From Clostridium sp. JN-1 (GTDB lineage: Bacteria > Bacillota > Clostridia > Clostridiales > Clostridiaceae): DNA of 64,000 bases. The notes under the pieces were generated by a model, which saw only the letters and a program-made list of their open reading frames with translations, was not told the DNA's origin and ran no database searches. Position numbers and translations under genes: made by a program. This document shows, piece after piece, positions 27,123 to 37,200 of this stretch (positions within the stretch are counted from its first letter, which is position 1; each line of letters opens with the position of its first letter). Where the stretch lies: positions 2,480,001 through 2,544,000 of the forward strand of contig NZ_CP033465.1 of the NCBI RefSeq assembly GCF_003718715.1, in the 5' to 3' direction.

Positions 27123-28253
27123 TTATTTAAGCAAACTTGAAGCATCGTATCCAAGTCCGCATGCATAGTTAAGTTTTATTTGGGCAAGCCAAACATCCCT
27201 TTCGCCGGATTTCAAGCTGTTATCTGCTGTCAGCATATTTATATAGTACTGATTCTTGTCCAATTTACTCATAACGCCGGCATTATACTTTAAAAGTGCT
27301 TTATTATACTGGTCATAAGCTAAATTATAACTATCTCTTAGTGAATCAATTTGCTTTGATTTATTTTGAAGATCATTATATAAATTGTTTATTTCCAGTG
27401 AAATATTTATCTTTTGGATATCCAGCTGATCCTTAGCCATCTGCCAGTTATATCTTGCAATTTTATATGGTGCATCCATTGTATAAGGATCCATACCCCT
27501 TGTAGTATCAAATTCAAATTTCATTAACTTTATATACTCATTTCCATTTAGCACTTCAAATCTATTTTTAAGTGCATCCTCATTGTAATCATCATATGAC
27601 CTTATATAAGGTGATGGTGTTAGCTTATCTTTTAAAAGAATTTTATATGTAGTATCAAGAGGTAAATTCAAAGTTTTGTTCATATTCATAGTTTCAGCAT
27701 CGTACTGCCTTTGAATTTGATTAAAATTTGCTTGTTCTTTAGCATACTTCGCTTCCTGTGCTTTTTCATCAGCAGGAGATATAGTACCTAAATTCAATTG
27801 AAGCTTTGCTGTATTTAAGTTATCTTTGGCATTATTAAGCTTTATTTGTTCCAAATCTAAATTACTCTTATCATTTAAGAGTGTTTCATATTCCTTATAT
27901 ATTGAAAATCTTGCTTGATTTTTAGCAACTTCTTTTGCATTATTATACTTATATAATGCGTACTTATACTCCATCTGTGGATAATCCCTTCGCTGTACAT
28001 ACTGAAGCACTTGATTTTCAGGAACTTTGCCGCTCGAAAGCTCATCATCTATTTTAGCTGCCTCTTTAAATGAGTTGTCATAAAGATTTTGATTTTGCTG
28101 TATCTTTATATCTGCAGTTTTTACATTATAGTTATTATTAACGGCATTTTCCATAACTGAATCTATATCCAAAGTGATGCTGTCGGCAAAAACAGTACTT
28201 CCTGCAAAAAGTGTAATAAGTAGTATAGAAATAAATATATTTAACCTCTTCAA
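27123..28253 (-). CDS. TolC-family exported protein, paralogue
   Basis: This 376-residue protein has a signal peptide (MKRLNIFISILLITLFAGST, cleaved near VFADS) and helical TolC-like repeats such as LNTAKLQLNLGTISPADEKA and YNKALLKYNAGVMSKLDKNQ, with gly/ser turns every hundred or so residues. TTG at 28253 follows GGGGGATGAAAA, a suitable ribosome binding site. It has the same design as the 25965 protein but low identity. The pair is likely co-transcribed. Their presence in a monoderm is unexpected; envelope bridging or polymer export is only a guess. Confidence 0.75.
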   Translation of the reverse strand: MKRLNIFISILLITLFAGSTVFADSITLDIDSVMENAVNNNYNVKTADIKIQQNQNLYDNSFKEAAKIDDELSSGKVPENQVLQYVQRRDYPQMEYKYALYKYNNAKEVAKNQARFSIYKEYETLLNDKSNLDLEQIKLNNAKDNLNTAKLQLNLGTISPADEKAQEAKYAKEQANFNQIQRQYDAETMNMNKTLNLPLDTTYKILLKDKLTPSPYIRSYDDYNEDALKNRFEVLNGNEYIKLMKFEFDTTRGMDPYTMDAPYKIARYNWQMAKDQLDIQKINISLEINNLYNDLQNKSKQIDSLRDSYNLAYDQYNKALLKYNAGVMSKLDKNQYYINMLTADNSLKSGERDVWLAQIKLNYACGLGYDASSLLK

Positions 28254-28360
28254 TTTTCATCCCCCTCAACATTATGATATATCACTGGTACCATTTTCTT
28301 CAATATATTAATATATAAATATTAAGATAATTTTACCATATAATTATGTTGATCTGCAAT

Positions 28361-28618
28361 TCGCAATATGATAAAAATGCAAAGCATTTTTTGAGGGGAC
28401 AAAGAATGGGATACAGAGGACATAAAACAGTGAAGGTTGATTTTTTGCTAACGCAAAAAAATCTTTAAATTTATATAAGTTGGCAATGTTTCGCTTCAGC
28501 GAAACGAGCTATCAAAAATTTAATTAAAGATTTTTCTCCGCGCAGCGAAGAAAAATCCTCCTTCATTGTCCTCTGTCCTATGTCCTCTGTCCTCTATTTT
28601 TATGTCCTCTGTTTTACA
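28361..28618 (+). repeat. P2 palindromic repeat, complete copy
   Basis: This copy starts at AATATG and AAAAATGCAAAGCATTTTTT. GGACAAAGAAT and GGATACAGAGGACA precede GAAGGTTGATTTTTTGCTAA, the left arm. The central hairpin GTTTCGCTTCAGCGAAAC follows, then the right arm and the run CTGTCCTATGTCCTCTGTCC ending at about 28618. It lies between the two TolC genes' promoter side and the end of the restriction enzyme gene. Confidence 0.85.
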
Positions 28619-28621
28619 GCT

Positions 28622-29521
28622 TTAATAAACAAAATCTATAGATGACACATTTTGAGGTGTAATATTATCAGTTGTAGTAATACTTAATGTTTTCATTGCA
28701 TTAAGTAATTTTGAAGCAGCAGCATTTCCGCAAGTAACTAAAGGGGCATCAAATCTAATATTAGGAGTGAGTTTACCGCTTTTTACATTCCAATCAACAA
28801 ATACACAAAGTGGTCGGTTACCATCAAACTTTTGCTCAAAAGTTCTATAATTTAAGGCTTTACAAGCAAGATATATATCTGGGTGAGATTCTACATATGC
28901 AGTAATTGGTATGATATTATTAATTACATCTTGAGCTGTAGTATATAATTCTGTATTACCAATAAGTAAACAGTTTGCTATACCAGAATTAGTTACTCTA
29001 TTTCCTTTAATCAAGGCATTCTTTTTATCATCAGGTAAATTTGTACCAGAGTAAACATCTATAACTTGTCTTTTACTCAAAGCAATCTTATTCGATAATT
29101 TGCCGCTAGATTTATTTAGAAGTTCAAACTTCCAGCCTAAAGTAATAGAACCTGCATTTGTTTTTCCTTTTTTACGTTTGTAAATAAGGGGTTTGCTTTT
29201 AAATTTATCTTCAAGCTGCATGGTACATGCATTAATTATGTATTTCCAGTCTTGTCCAAAGATTGCTAAAGCTCTTTCACAGCTTATTTTATTTTCGAGA
29301 AAATCAGCATTTGACTTTTTTACAGATATTTTTAGTTCTTTTCTAGTATTAGTTTCTAATTCTCTAACTAATATATAAAGGTCAGTTTTAGGCTCTCCTT
29401 TGCTGCATGTTGGTTTATCAGATAAAGTTATTTCATAATGTTTATTATTAATTATAAATGCAGTTCCTTTACAAAAAAGTTCTTTAATATATCTTTCGGA
29501 ATCACTAAAATTTCTAACCAT
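28622..29521 (-). CDS. Type II restriction endonuclease, PD-(D/E)XK type (predicted)
   Basis: This 299-residue protein is divergent from a C5-cytosine methylase. TDLYILVREL (residues about 46-55) followed by KELKISVKKSNADF (about 60-74) fits a PD-(D/E)XK active site, with Asp in TDLY and Lys in VKK and a nearby Glu. The rest is a basic, mixed alpha/beta protein without other known domains. As the likely partner of M.HaeIII-like methylase it would cut the same unmethylated site. Specificity is predicted only through the methylase. The start ATG follows GGAGGTG. It could also be an unrelated enzyme of unknown function. Confidence 0.7.
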   Translation of the reverse strand: MVRNFSDSERYIKELFCKGTAFIINNKHYEITLSDKPTCSKGEPKTDLYILVRELETNTRKELKISVKKSNADFLENKISCERALAIFGQDWKYIINACTMQLEDKFKSKPLIYKRKKGKTNAGSITLGWKFELLNKSSGKLSNKIALSKRQVIDVYSGTNLPDDKKNALIKGNRVTNSGIANCLLIGNTELYTTAQDVINNIIPITAYVESHPDIYLACKALNYRTFEQKFDGNRPLCVFVDWNVKSGKLTPNIRFDAPLVTCGNAAASKLLNAMKTLSITTTDNITPQNVSSIDFVY

Positions 29522-29658
29522 TGGACACCTCCAAAAACATCAATATTAGCAACATTATACAACTTGTGACAGCATAAGTACAAGCTCAATCTTACTAAAT
29601 AGGAGTTCTTATGGTAAAATAAAAATATTAATTAGTTCAAGGAGAGGGATGAATAATC

Positions 29659-30609
29659 GTGTTAAAAACAGCTGCTTTATTTGCTGGATGCGGCGGATTA
29701 GATTTAGGTTTTCAAAATGCAGGATTTGATGTTATATGGGCTAATGATAATAATAATAAGGTAGCCGATACGTACAGGTATAATCATAAAAGTACTAAAT
29801 TGATAATAGATAGTATTGTAAATATAAATTCGGATGATATTCCTAATTGTGACATAATAATAGGCGGTCCGCCTTGTCAGTCTTGGTCACTTGCCGGAGC
29901 AATGAGAGGCAATAAAGACAGTAGAGGACAGTTATTTTATGAATATGTACGAATAATAAAAGATAAAAGACCAAAAGCTTTTGTAGCTGAAAATGTAAAA
30001 GGTATTGTATCAAAAGCGCACATCAATTCATTTAATGAAATAGTTGATATGTTCAAGGATTGTGGATATACAGTTACTTATAAAGTTGTGAATGCTAAAG
30101 ACTATGGAGTACCGCAAGATAGAGAAAGGGTATTTATAGTTGGAATAAGGAATGACATAGATAGTAATTATGTATTTCCAGAACCAACTCATACCCCAAA
30201 AAACTATGTTACATTAGAAGATGCTATTGGTGATTTAAGAGATAATCCAGGGGAATGGATGGAAGGGTCGTTTTCTCCAATTTTTATGAGCAGAAACAGA
30301 CGCAGAAGCTGGAATGAAGTTGGATTTACGGTTCAAGCAAGCGGAAGGCAAACACAAATACATCCTGATAGCCCTGAAATGGAAAAAGTAGATAAAGACA
30401 AATGGCAATTCAAAAAGGACAGCGGAAGAATTATTAGAAGAATGTCTTTCAGGGAATGTGCAAGAATACAGACGTTTCCAGATAGCTTTAAGTTTCTTAG
30501 CAGCTCACTTAATGAAAATTATAAGATGATAGGAAATGCTGTGCCGGTGAAATTAGCTGGAGCCATAGCTAAAAATTTAAAGAAATGTATAGACAGAGGA
30601 ACCTATTGA
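29659..30609 (+). CDS. DNA (cytosine-5-)-methyltransferase, M.HaeIII-like
   Basis: This 316-residue C5-methyltransferase has motif I (FAGCGGLDLGFQNAG), motif IV (GGPPCQSWSLAGA with the catalytic Cys), motif VI (ENVKGIV), motif VIII (QDRERVFIVGI), and motifs IX and X (RECARIQTFPDSF, YKMIGNAVPVKLA). The target-recognition region is short and reads IFMSRNRRRSWNEVGFTVQA, SGRQTQIHPDSPEM, very close to what I know of M.HaeIII (GGCC). GGCC or a related specificity is therefore likely. GTG at 29659 follows GGAGAGGG. The 137-base gap to the divergent nuclease gene should hold both promoters. Confidence 0.9.
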   Translation: MLKTAALFAGCGGLDLGFQNAGFDVIWANDNNNKVADTYRYNHKSTKLIIDSIVNINSDDIPNCDIIIGGPPCQSWSLAGAMRGNKDSRGQLFYEYVRIIKDKRPKAFVAENVKGIVSKAHINSFNEIVDMFKDCGYTVTYKVVNAKDYGVPQDRERVFIVGIRNDIDSNYVFPEPTHTPKNYVTLEDAIGDLRDNPGEWMEGSFSPIFMSRNRRRSWNEVGFTVQASGRQTQIHPDSPEMEKVDKDKWQFKKDSGRIIRRMSFRECARIQTFPDSFKFLSSSLNENYKMIGNAVPVKLAGAIAKNLKKCIDRGTY

Positions 30610-30634
30610 CTTATTAGCAAAAGTTTACTATAAT
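30606..30634 (+). promoter_or_regulatory. Sigma-A type promoter of ldh
   Basis: TTGACT (30606-30611) and TATAAT (30629-30634) are separated by exactly 17 bases. The -35 box overlaps the stop codon of the methylase gene, so ldh has its own promoter despite the close spacing. The ribosome binding site AGAGGGGG precedes the start at 30670. Confidence 0.8.
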
Positions 30635-30669
30635 CTATGAAAATATAATAATTAAGAGGGGGTATATAA

Positions 30670-31629
30670 ATGAGTACTAAAAAAAATAAATTAGTAGTTG
30701 TTGGTACAGGTCATGTAGGTTCAGCAGTATTAAATACTGCCCTTTCACTTGGAATATTTTCTGAAATAGTTGCTATTGATAAGATCAAGGAAAAAGCTGA
30801 GGGCGAAGCACTTGATTCAGCTCACGCAACACCTTTTAATTACAATCCCAATACAAATGTTCATTCTGGCGGATACGAGGAATGCAGTAATGCAAAAGTA
30901 ATAATAATTGCAGCTGGTCCAAGTGTAGGTGGGGATATACTCGATAGAACAGTCCTTACAAAGACAAATGTACCAGTAATAAAAGATGTTATGAGTTCAA
31001 TTGTCAAGTATACTAAAGATGCAGTAATCATACTTATAACTAATCCTCTTGATACCTTGCTTTATTATGCACAAAACTTCTTTGGATATCCTAAGGAAAA
31101 AATATTTGGTACGGGAACTACCCTTGATTCATCACGTTTTAAAAGAATTATTGCAAACAAATATAATGTAGATCCTAAAAATGTTCATGGTTACATGCTT
31201 GGAGAGCACGGCAACTCAGCTTTTCCTGCATGGAGTCTTTTAAACATAGAAGGGATACCATGTGATAAATTGGATGATTATTTTAAACCAGATGAGCCTT
31301 TAGATCGTGAAAAAACAGCTAAAGAAGTTGTAGATGTTGCATACACAGTAAACAAATTCAAAGGATTTACAAGTTCTGGAATAGCCATGGCTGCATGCAG
31401 ACTTGCAAAAGCAGTTGTTCTCAATGAACACAGTATTCTTCCAGTTTCAACTACCCTTGAAGGTTACTATGGATTGAGAGATGTCGCTTTAAGTCTTCCT
31501 TGTGTAATATCTGAAAATGGTGTAGAAAATAGACTTGAGGTTCCTCTAACTTCTGATGAAGTTACAAAGTTAAAGGAAAGTGCAAAAAGCATCAAAGATA
31601 CAATCAAAGTTGCAGGTCTTTCAAAATAG
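30670..31629 (+). CDS. ldh: L-lactate dehydrogenase
   Basis: This NAD-dependent enzyme of the LDH/MDH superfamily reduces pyruvate to L-lactate. The 319-residue protein has VVGTGHVGSAVLNTAL (Rossmann), IDKIKEKAEGEALD with the acidic residue that selects NAD, NPLDTLLYYAQ, LDSSRFKRIIA, and GEHGNSAFPAWS with the catalytic His. The substrate loop AAGPSVGGDILDRTVL is longer and unlike the usual QKPGETRLDL form, though the Arg (LDR) is kept. A 2-hydroxyacid relative is possible. It has its own promoter and a strong terminator. Lactate formation competes for pyruvate with AlsS downstream. Confidence 0.85.
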   Translation: MSTKKNKLVVVGTGHVGSAVLNTALSLGIFSEIVAIDKIKEKAEGEALDSAHATPFNYNPNTNVHSGGYEECSNAKVIIIAAGPSVGGDILDRTVLTKTNVPVIKDVMSSIVKYTKDAVIILITNPLDTLLYYAQNFFGYPKEKIFGTGTTLDSSRFKRIIANKYNVDPKNVHGYMLGEHGNSAFPAWSLLNIEGIPCDKLDDYFKPDEPLDREKTAKEVVDVAYTVNKFKGFTSSGIAMAACRLAKAVVLNEHSILPVSTTLEGYYGLRDVALSLPCVISENGVENRLEVPLTSDEVTKLKESAKSIKDTIKVAGLSK

Positions 31630-31653
31630 TATTGAATTAAAATAACTTTAAAT

Positions 31654-31696
31654 AAAAAGTAGGATTTGTTAGTACATTAAACAAATCCTACTTTTT
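31654..31696 (+). terminator. Rho-independent terminator of ldh
   Basis: AAAAAGTAGGATTTGTT pairs perfectly with AACAAATCCTACTTTTT around an 8-base loop, ending in a T-run. It isolates ldh from alsS. Confidence 0.9.
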
Positions 31697-31851
31697 GTAA
31701 ACAGCGTAAATTTCACACGAATTGGAGTCATTTTTTTATTTTTTCACGTATTACAGTAAAAAATTAAATTTTGTGCTATAATAAGTTTTAATGTTGAATT
31801 ATTTTATTCATTATCTTGAATTAAATACAGAAAATCGAATGGAGGTTTTTT

Positions 31852-33531
31852 ATGGTGTCGGTTGAGTCAAATCAGAAATCTAAAGCAAATGAAGATACTA
31901 AAAACAGTATGAATACAGCTGAACTTTTGGTTAAATGCCTTGAAGTTGAGGGGGTTGAGTATATCTTTGGAATACCTGGTGAAGAAAATCTTGATCTAAT
32001 TCATGCATTACACGGTTCTTCTATAAAGTTTATTACAACAAGACATGAACAGGGAGCTGCATTTATGGCAGATGTATATGGAAGGTTAACTGGCAAACCA
32101 GGTGTTTGTCTTTCAACTTTAGGACCAGGAGCAACTAATTTGATGACAGGAGTTGCAGATGCAAACTTAGATGGTGCACCTCTTATTGCTATAACAGGTC
32201 AGGTTGGTACAGATAGAATGCATATAATTTCTCACCAGTACCTTGACCTTGTTTCCATGTTTAGGCCTGTCACAAAGTGGAACAAACAAATTGTAAGGCC
32301 AGATACAGTACCTGAAATAGTTAGAAAGGCATTTCAAGAAGCAGTTAGTGAAAAACCAGGTGCAGTGCACATTGATTTACCAGAAAATATTGCAGCTATG
32401 CCTGCAGTAGGAAAACCTCTTGTAAAGCCAATAATTGAAAAGAGCTTTGCCAACTACAGCAGTATAGAGAGGGCAGCCATTGCAATATCAAGGGCAAAAA
32501 ATCCAATAATTCTCGTAGGTAACGGCGCTATAAGAGCTAATGCAAGTAGTTCTATAAGTGAAATGTCAAATAGGCTTGCCATACCTGTAGTAAATACATT
32601 TATGGGAAAAGGAGTAGTACCATTTACAGACAAGTATTCACTCTGGAGTATAGGATTATTTCAAAAAGACTACATTAATAAAATACTTGAAAAAACGGAT
32701 CTTGTTATAGCTGTAGGTTATGACTTAATCGAATACGCACCTAAAAAGTGGAATCCTAATGGCAATATAAAGATAATCCACGTTGGGATGGAAAAAGCAG
32801 AGATAAATAAACACTATCAGCCAATGGTTGAAGTTGTAGGAAATATATCTGATTCAATATATGAACTATTGAGGCGTTGTGATAGACAGAGTAAGCCAGA
32901 ATATGCTTTTGAACTTAGACAAAACATGAAAAAAGATTATGAGTTATTTGCAAAAGATACTTCATTCCCAATGAAGCCGCAGAAGATACTTTATGATGTT
33001 AGGAAATTCATGGGTGAAGATGATATTGTTATATCAGATGTTGGTGCTCATAAAATATGGGTTGCAAGAAATTATCATTGTTATAAGCCAAATACCTGCA
33101 TAATCTCAAATGGTTTTGCTTCAATGGGAATTTCTATTCCGGGTGCAGTTGCAGCTAAACTAGTTCATCCAGATAAAAAAATACTAGCTATAACTGGAGA
33201 CGGCGGATTTATGATGAACTGCCAGGAACTTGAGACAGCTTTAAGAATAGGAACTCCTTTTGTAACATTGATCTTTAATGATAGTAATTTTGGTCTTATA
33301 AAGTGGAAGCAGGAAGAGAAATTTGGAAAATCTGAATTCATCAATTTCACTAATCCAAATTTTGAAGCCCTGGCAAAAAGCATAGGACTTAAAGGATACA
33401 CTATCCATAAGAGTGATGAACTCATACCAGCACTTAAGGATGCTTTTGAACAAAAAGTGCCGTGCGTAATTGACTGTAGAGTTGACTACACTGAAAACTT
33501 AAAATTAAAGTACAGAATAAAAGACTTATAG
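31852..33531 (+). CDS. alsS: Acetolactate synthase, catabolic type
   Basis: This ThDP enzyme joins two pyruvates to 2-acetolactate and CO2. The 559-residue protein has TTRHEQGAAFMADVYGR with the catalytic Glu, a central domain, and the ThDP motif GDGGFMMNCQELETA (about residue 443). No ilvN-type regulatory subunit gene follows, which suggests the single-subunit catabolic AlsS type used for acetoin/butanediol. A biosynthetic role cannot be excluded. The start ATG follows GGAGG with a six-T spacer, and a TATAAT lies at about 31776. No alsD is seen nearby. Confidence 0.9.
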   Translation: MVSVESNQKSKANEDTKNSMNTAELLVKCLEVEGVEYIFGIPGEENLDLIHALHGSSIKFITTRHEQGAAFMADVYGRLTGKPGVCLSTLGPGATNLMTGVADANLDGAPLIAITGQVGTDRMHIISHQYLDLVSMFRPVTKWNKQIVRPDTVPEIVRKAFQEAVSEKPGAVHIDLPENIAAMPAVGKPLVKPIIEKSFANYSSIERAAIAISRAKNPIILVGNGAIRANASSSISEMSNRLAIPVVNTFMGKGVVPFTDKYSLWSIGLFQKDYINKILEKTDLVIAVGYDLIEYAPKKWNPNGNIKIIHVGMEKAEINKHYQPMVEVVGNISDSIYELLRRCDRQSKPEYAFELRQNMKKDYELFAKDTSFPMKPQKILYDVRKFMGEDDIVISDVGAHKIWVARNYHCYKPNTCIISNGFASMGISIPGAVAAKLVHPDKKILAITGDGGFMMNCQELETALRIGTPFVTLIFNDSNFGLIKWKQEEKFGKSEFINFTNPNFEALAKSIGLKGYTIHKSDELIPALKDAFEQKVPCVIDCRVDYTENLKLKYRIKDL

Positions 33532-33540
33532 GTATACCTA

Positions 33541-33790
33541 CACCCAACACTTAACTTATACTCCGAAATATATTAACAAACCTCAGCACGATAAAAACTT
33601 TTAATCATTCTAAAGCTCAGCATTTTGAAAATCTAAGAACCTTTGATAAACTCGTACCTCAAACAGTATCAAAAGTTCTAAGATTTTCTAAAATACTTCG
33701 CTAAGAATGATAAAAAAGTTTTTATATGTGCTTTCATTTTGTTAATATATCTCTGCGTACAAGTTAAGTATTGGGTTAGATATCTATAAG
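33541..33790 (+). repeat. P1 palindromic repeat, complete copy C
   Basis: The left arm CACCCAACACTTAACTTATA pairs with the right-arm end ACAAGTTAAGTATTGGGTTA. The apical stem AGAACCTTTGATA pairs with TATCAAAAGTTCT, again different from copies A and B but still paired, around the loop AAACTCGTACCTCAAACA. It lies directly after alsS and may act as its terminator. Confidence 0.85.
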
Positions 33791-33806
33791 TTTCATCCAT
33801 ATACTA

Positions 33807-33986
33807 ATTTAATGTTGAATCATAAACATGGATACCACAGCGTTAAATTCTAAAGATAAATCTACTATTCCATCAAGTTTCTTGTCAATGCTGTCAAATC
33901 CTTCATCTATAACATTAAATCTTTTGTCCATACCGTCCAAATTGGGTTAATATTAGTTCAAACATCTGCTTCGCTCCTTTATCCAT
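33807..33986 (-). pseudogene. Small coiled-coil-like protein, apparently frameshifted
   Basis: ATG at 33986 after GGTGGTG starts MDKGAKQMFELILTQ and meets a stop at about 33917. In another frame the sequence continues LDGMDKRFNVIDEGFDSIDK and KLDGIVDLSLEFNAVV, with the repeated DxxD/IDxx spacing of small coiled-coil proteins common in clostridia. A frameshift near 33945 would join them. The lower end is approximate. Function unknown. Confidence 0.45.
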
Positions 33987-34129
33987 CTTTTCACCACCTA
34001 CATTTAGTAATTAAATTGTGTCATGGTTTATTTTACATTACAATAATAAGATATAAATTTTCAGAGTATACGAAGAAAATTATCCTGAATTGTTCTTTGA
34101 TATTTGTTATTTGTTAATTTTTTTAATGA

Positions 34130-34168
34130 AAAGAAATAGAGTATCCCCGATGGATACTCTATTTCTTT
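34130..34168 (-). terminator. Terminator of the S-layer protein gene
   Basis: AAAGAAATAGAGTATCC pairs perfectly with GGATACTCTATTTCTTT around a short loop. On the minus strand it is followed by TCATTAAAAAAA. It lies 110 bases past the stop codon of the 34279 gene. Confidence 0.75.
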
Positions 34169-34278
34169 AGATATGACTATTTAGTTTTTCAATCAGAATG
34201 TGACCTGATTATTTTATGAAATTTTGATGTGATCTTTGTTTTGATGTGTTTCCGTGCATAGTTGCATATGCAAATCTA

Positions 34279-37200
34279 TTATTTTAATAAACCATCTACC
34301 CAAGTTTTAACATCAGATGAATTTAAAATATCAACATCGTTACTATCCATATCATCATCTGATGGAACATATTTAGCGTTAGGAGTATCTGTATCTGCAT
34401 CAGCTGCTGCTTCTATATCAATAGTACTCTTAGCTGAATCTTTTAATCTAACACTAACTTCTCCATCTCCATCAGCAAATGCATCCTTATCAAACTTGAA
34501 TACTACACTATTGCCTTTTATAACAACATCATTAGCGTATACCTGTTTTCCTCCTACAAAGAAAGTATAATCATCTTTCTTAACACTTGAATTATCTGCA
34601 TCTAAAGCAGTGTCAAATGTTAATACTACAGCTGAACTAGTAGTTCCTTGAGCTGCATACCAGTAATCTGAAGTTGTTGTTTCAGGTGCTACATTATAAT
34701 CATATACTTTATTATTTGTAGTATCAGTAGCGTTATCATATCCTCCTCCGAGTATATCTTGAACATCCTTACCTACTGATAACTTACCATTAGCTGCATA
34801 TAACTTCACATAATCAGCAGCACTAATACTATCATTGTTAGCTTCATCTGTTACAGTAGTCACTGATTCTTTCAAACCAGCTGCTGAATCAGCTGCGCTT
34901 GCTTCTTTATATGCACTATAAACTGTTTTATTTGAACCATCATCATTCTTTACTTTATTTCCATTACTAAATGTCAATTTAATATTTGATCCTTCAGTGC
35001 CTATAGCATCTGGTTGAATACCTGCAAATGTAATACTCTTATCAACCGACTCATTAGTTAAAGTATCCATATTAACAGATTTTGTGAATTGTACATATAC
35101 TACAACATCGTTGCCATCACTTTCTACTCTTACACTATTATTTTTTATCCCAAATTTCGTGTCAGCTGATTGTTTACCCAAAGTAGCCGCATTACTGAAT
35201 GAATCTATAATATTTCCAGCTTCATCCTTTAATCCAGAAGCAACAATTCCTCTTACAATATTGTCTTCATCTACATCTGAAGATGCTGTTTCACCTTCTG
35301 CTACCATCTTATAGCTATCAGGGAACTCCAATTTCACGCTCTTATTGTCATCTCCGACAGTAACATCTGTATCAGATGGAAGAGTTTTACTTTCATTAGA
35401 ATCATTTACATATTTGTAATTAGACAAATCTTTCAATGAACTTGAATCCATTGCCTCACTGAATGATATTAACATTGTCTTATCATCTGTCTTGATTGCA
35501 CCTTCCATTTTAGGAGCAGTGTCATCATTACCATTTAACTCAAATGTCTTTTCATCCATAACATTTCCATCAGAACTTGTATCTCTTAAGTTCTTAATAG
35601 TTAATGAATATTTTGAAGAATTTAATTTATGGTTTTTGTCCATCTTGATATCCCATACATCAGTATCATCATCACTTATAGCTCCTGGTGTAGTAGTATC
35701 ACTGTAATTCTTGTTAGCCTGTTCAACAACTCTTATATTATCACTTATATCAAGGCCATCAGAATCTTTTAATTTATAGTTACTTAATTGCTTAGCATAA
35801 CTTGCTAATATATCCTTATTAAATGTAACCCTAATAGTTTCACTATCAACCATTTTTACATTATTAACTTGAGGTTTCTCTTCATCTTTTGATTTTGTAA
35901 AGTTAACTCTTGTATCATCATCTACTGTATTTCCATAAGCATCCTTTACATCATCAGTAATATAAATTGTATTAGATCCAGTTTCTATGTTTTTTACATG
36001 TTTGAATTTAACTGTATAATCATCTTCTTTTAACTCACCATCGTCAGTAAGTTCCTTATTATTTACTTTATAGTAACCAGCATCTACAGCTGTTTTAGAA
36101 TCCATTGGTCTGTCAAATCTTACCCAAACAGTATCATCACTATCACAAGTAACCTCCTTAACTTGAGGCTTAGTAGAAACAGTATCTACATTAAAATCTT
36201 GCTCCTGTTCCTTAACAGTAAATCCAGCAGTATCAGATAATGAATCGTTTGCTTTACCATCTTCTACTTTTAATACATTACTTCCTGCATCAAGTTTTCC
36301 TGTGAAATAAAAATCAACTTCATCAGATAAGTAATACTTTAAATTACCTTCTTCTTGAATTGCATTTTTTACTTCGCAATCATTCAAGCTAATTCCTTCA
36401 TTAGTAATACTCCTATCATTGATTTTAAAGTTAGAAATGAAGCCAGTCTTTGGAACAATTTTTCCGTCTACAATTTCTGCCTCAACTCTTACAGGCTCTG
36501 AAAATTTAACTGTTAATTTGCTATTTCCTTTTACAGATACAGAAGAAACTGTAGGAGCTTCTGTATCACCAAATGTAACTGATTGCTCTTTTTCTTCTAC
36601 TGTGTCCTGTTTGTCCTCAGTTAATATCCCATCTTTTACAGAAATTGTATAATCTTTCTGTTGCTCTTTTGCTTTAGCTAAAGTGATTAAAACAGTTTTA
36701 TTATCATCTTGAAGAGTTGCTGTAGCACTATTAGCATCAGCAGTTCCACCATTTTTTGTACCATTATCATTTAAAGTTATTCCATTTATTTTATAATTTC
36801 CAACATCTTCAGCTGAATCACTATCAACGTCAGTATTAAATACTACTTTGATTTGATTTAATCCAACTGATTCTACTGATTTAACAGTTGTGTCACCACC
36901 TGGATTTACATTACCATCAATAGCATCATTTATTTTTTGCTCTAGTGCACTTGAAACAACTCCAGTTCCACCTACAACATTCAAGTCAGTGCTTGAATTT
37001 GCTTTAGTTGAGATATAATCCAAAGCATTTTGTGTTGCAGTTGAACTATCAGTATCAACTAATACTAAAGGTGCTGCTACTTTTCCAGCTAATGCTGAAG
37101 CAACTAATGCATCTGCATATCCATCATCTGCTGTTGCGTTTGCAACATAAAGCTTGTCAGCTTTTAAATCATCCTTGAATGTATTTAATACATTTAAGTT

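Noticed and set aside
28361-28618. CRISPR array, suggested by GGACAGA tandem units
   Set aside because: Units are only seven bases with no spacers, and no cas genes are near.
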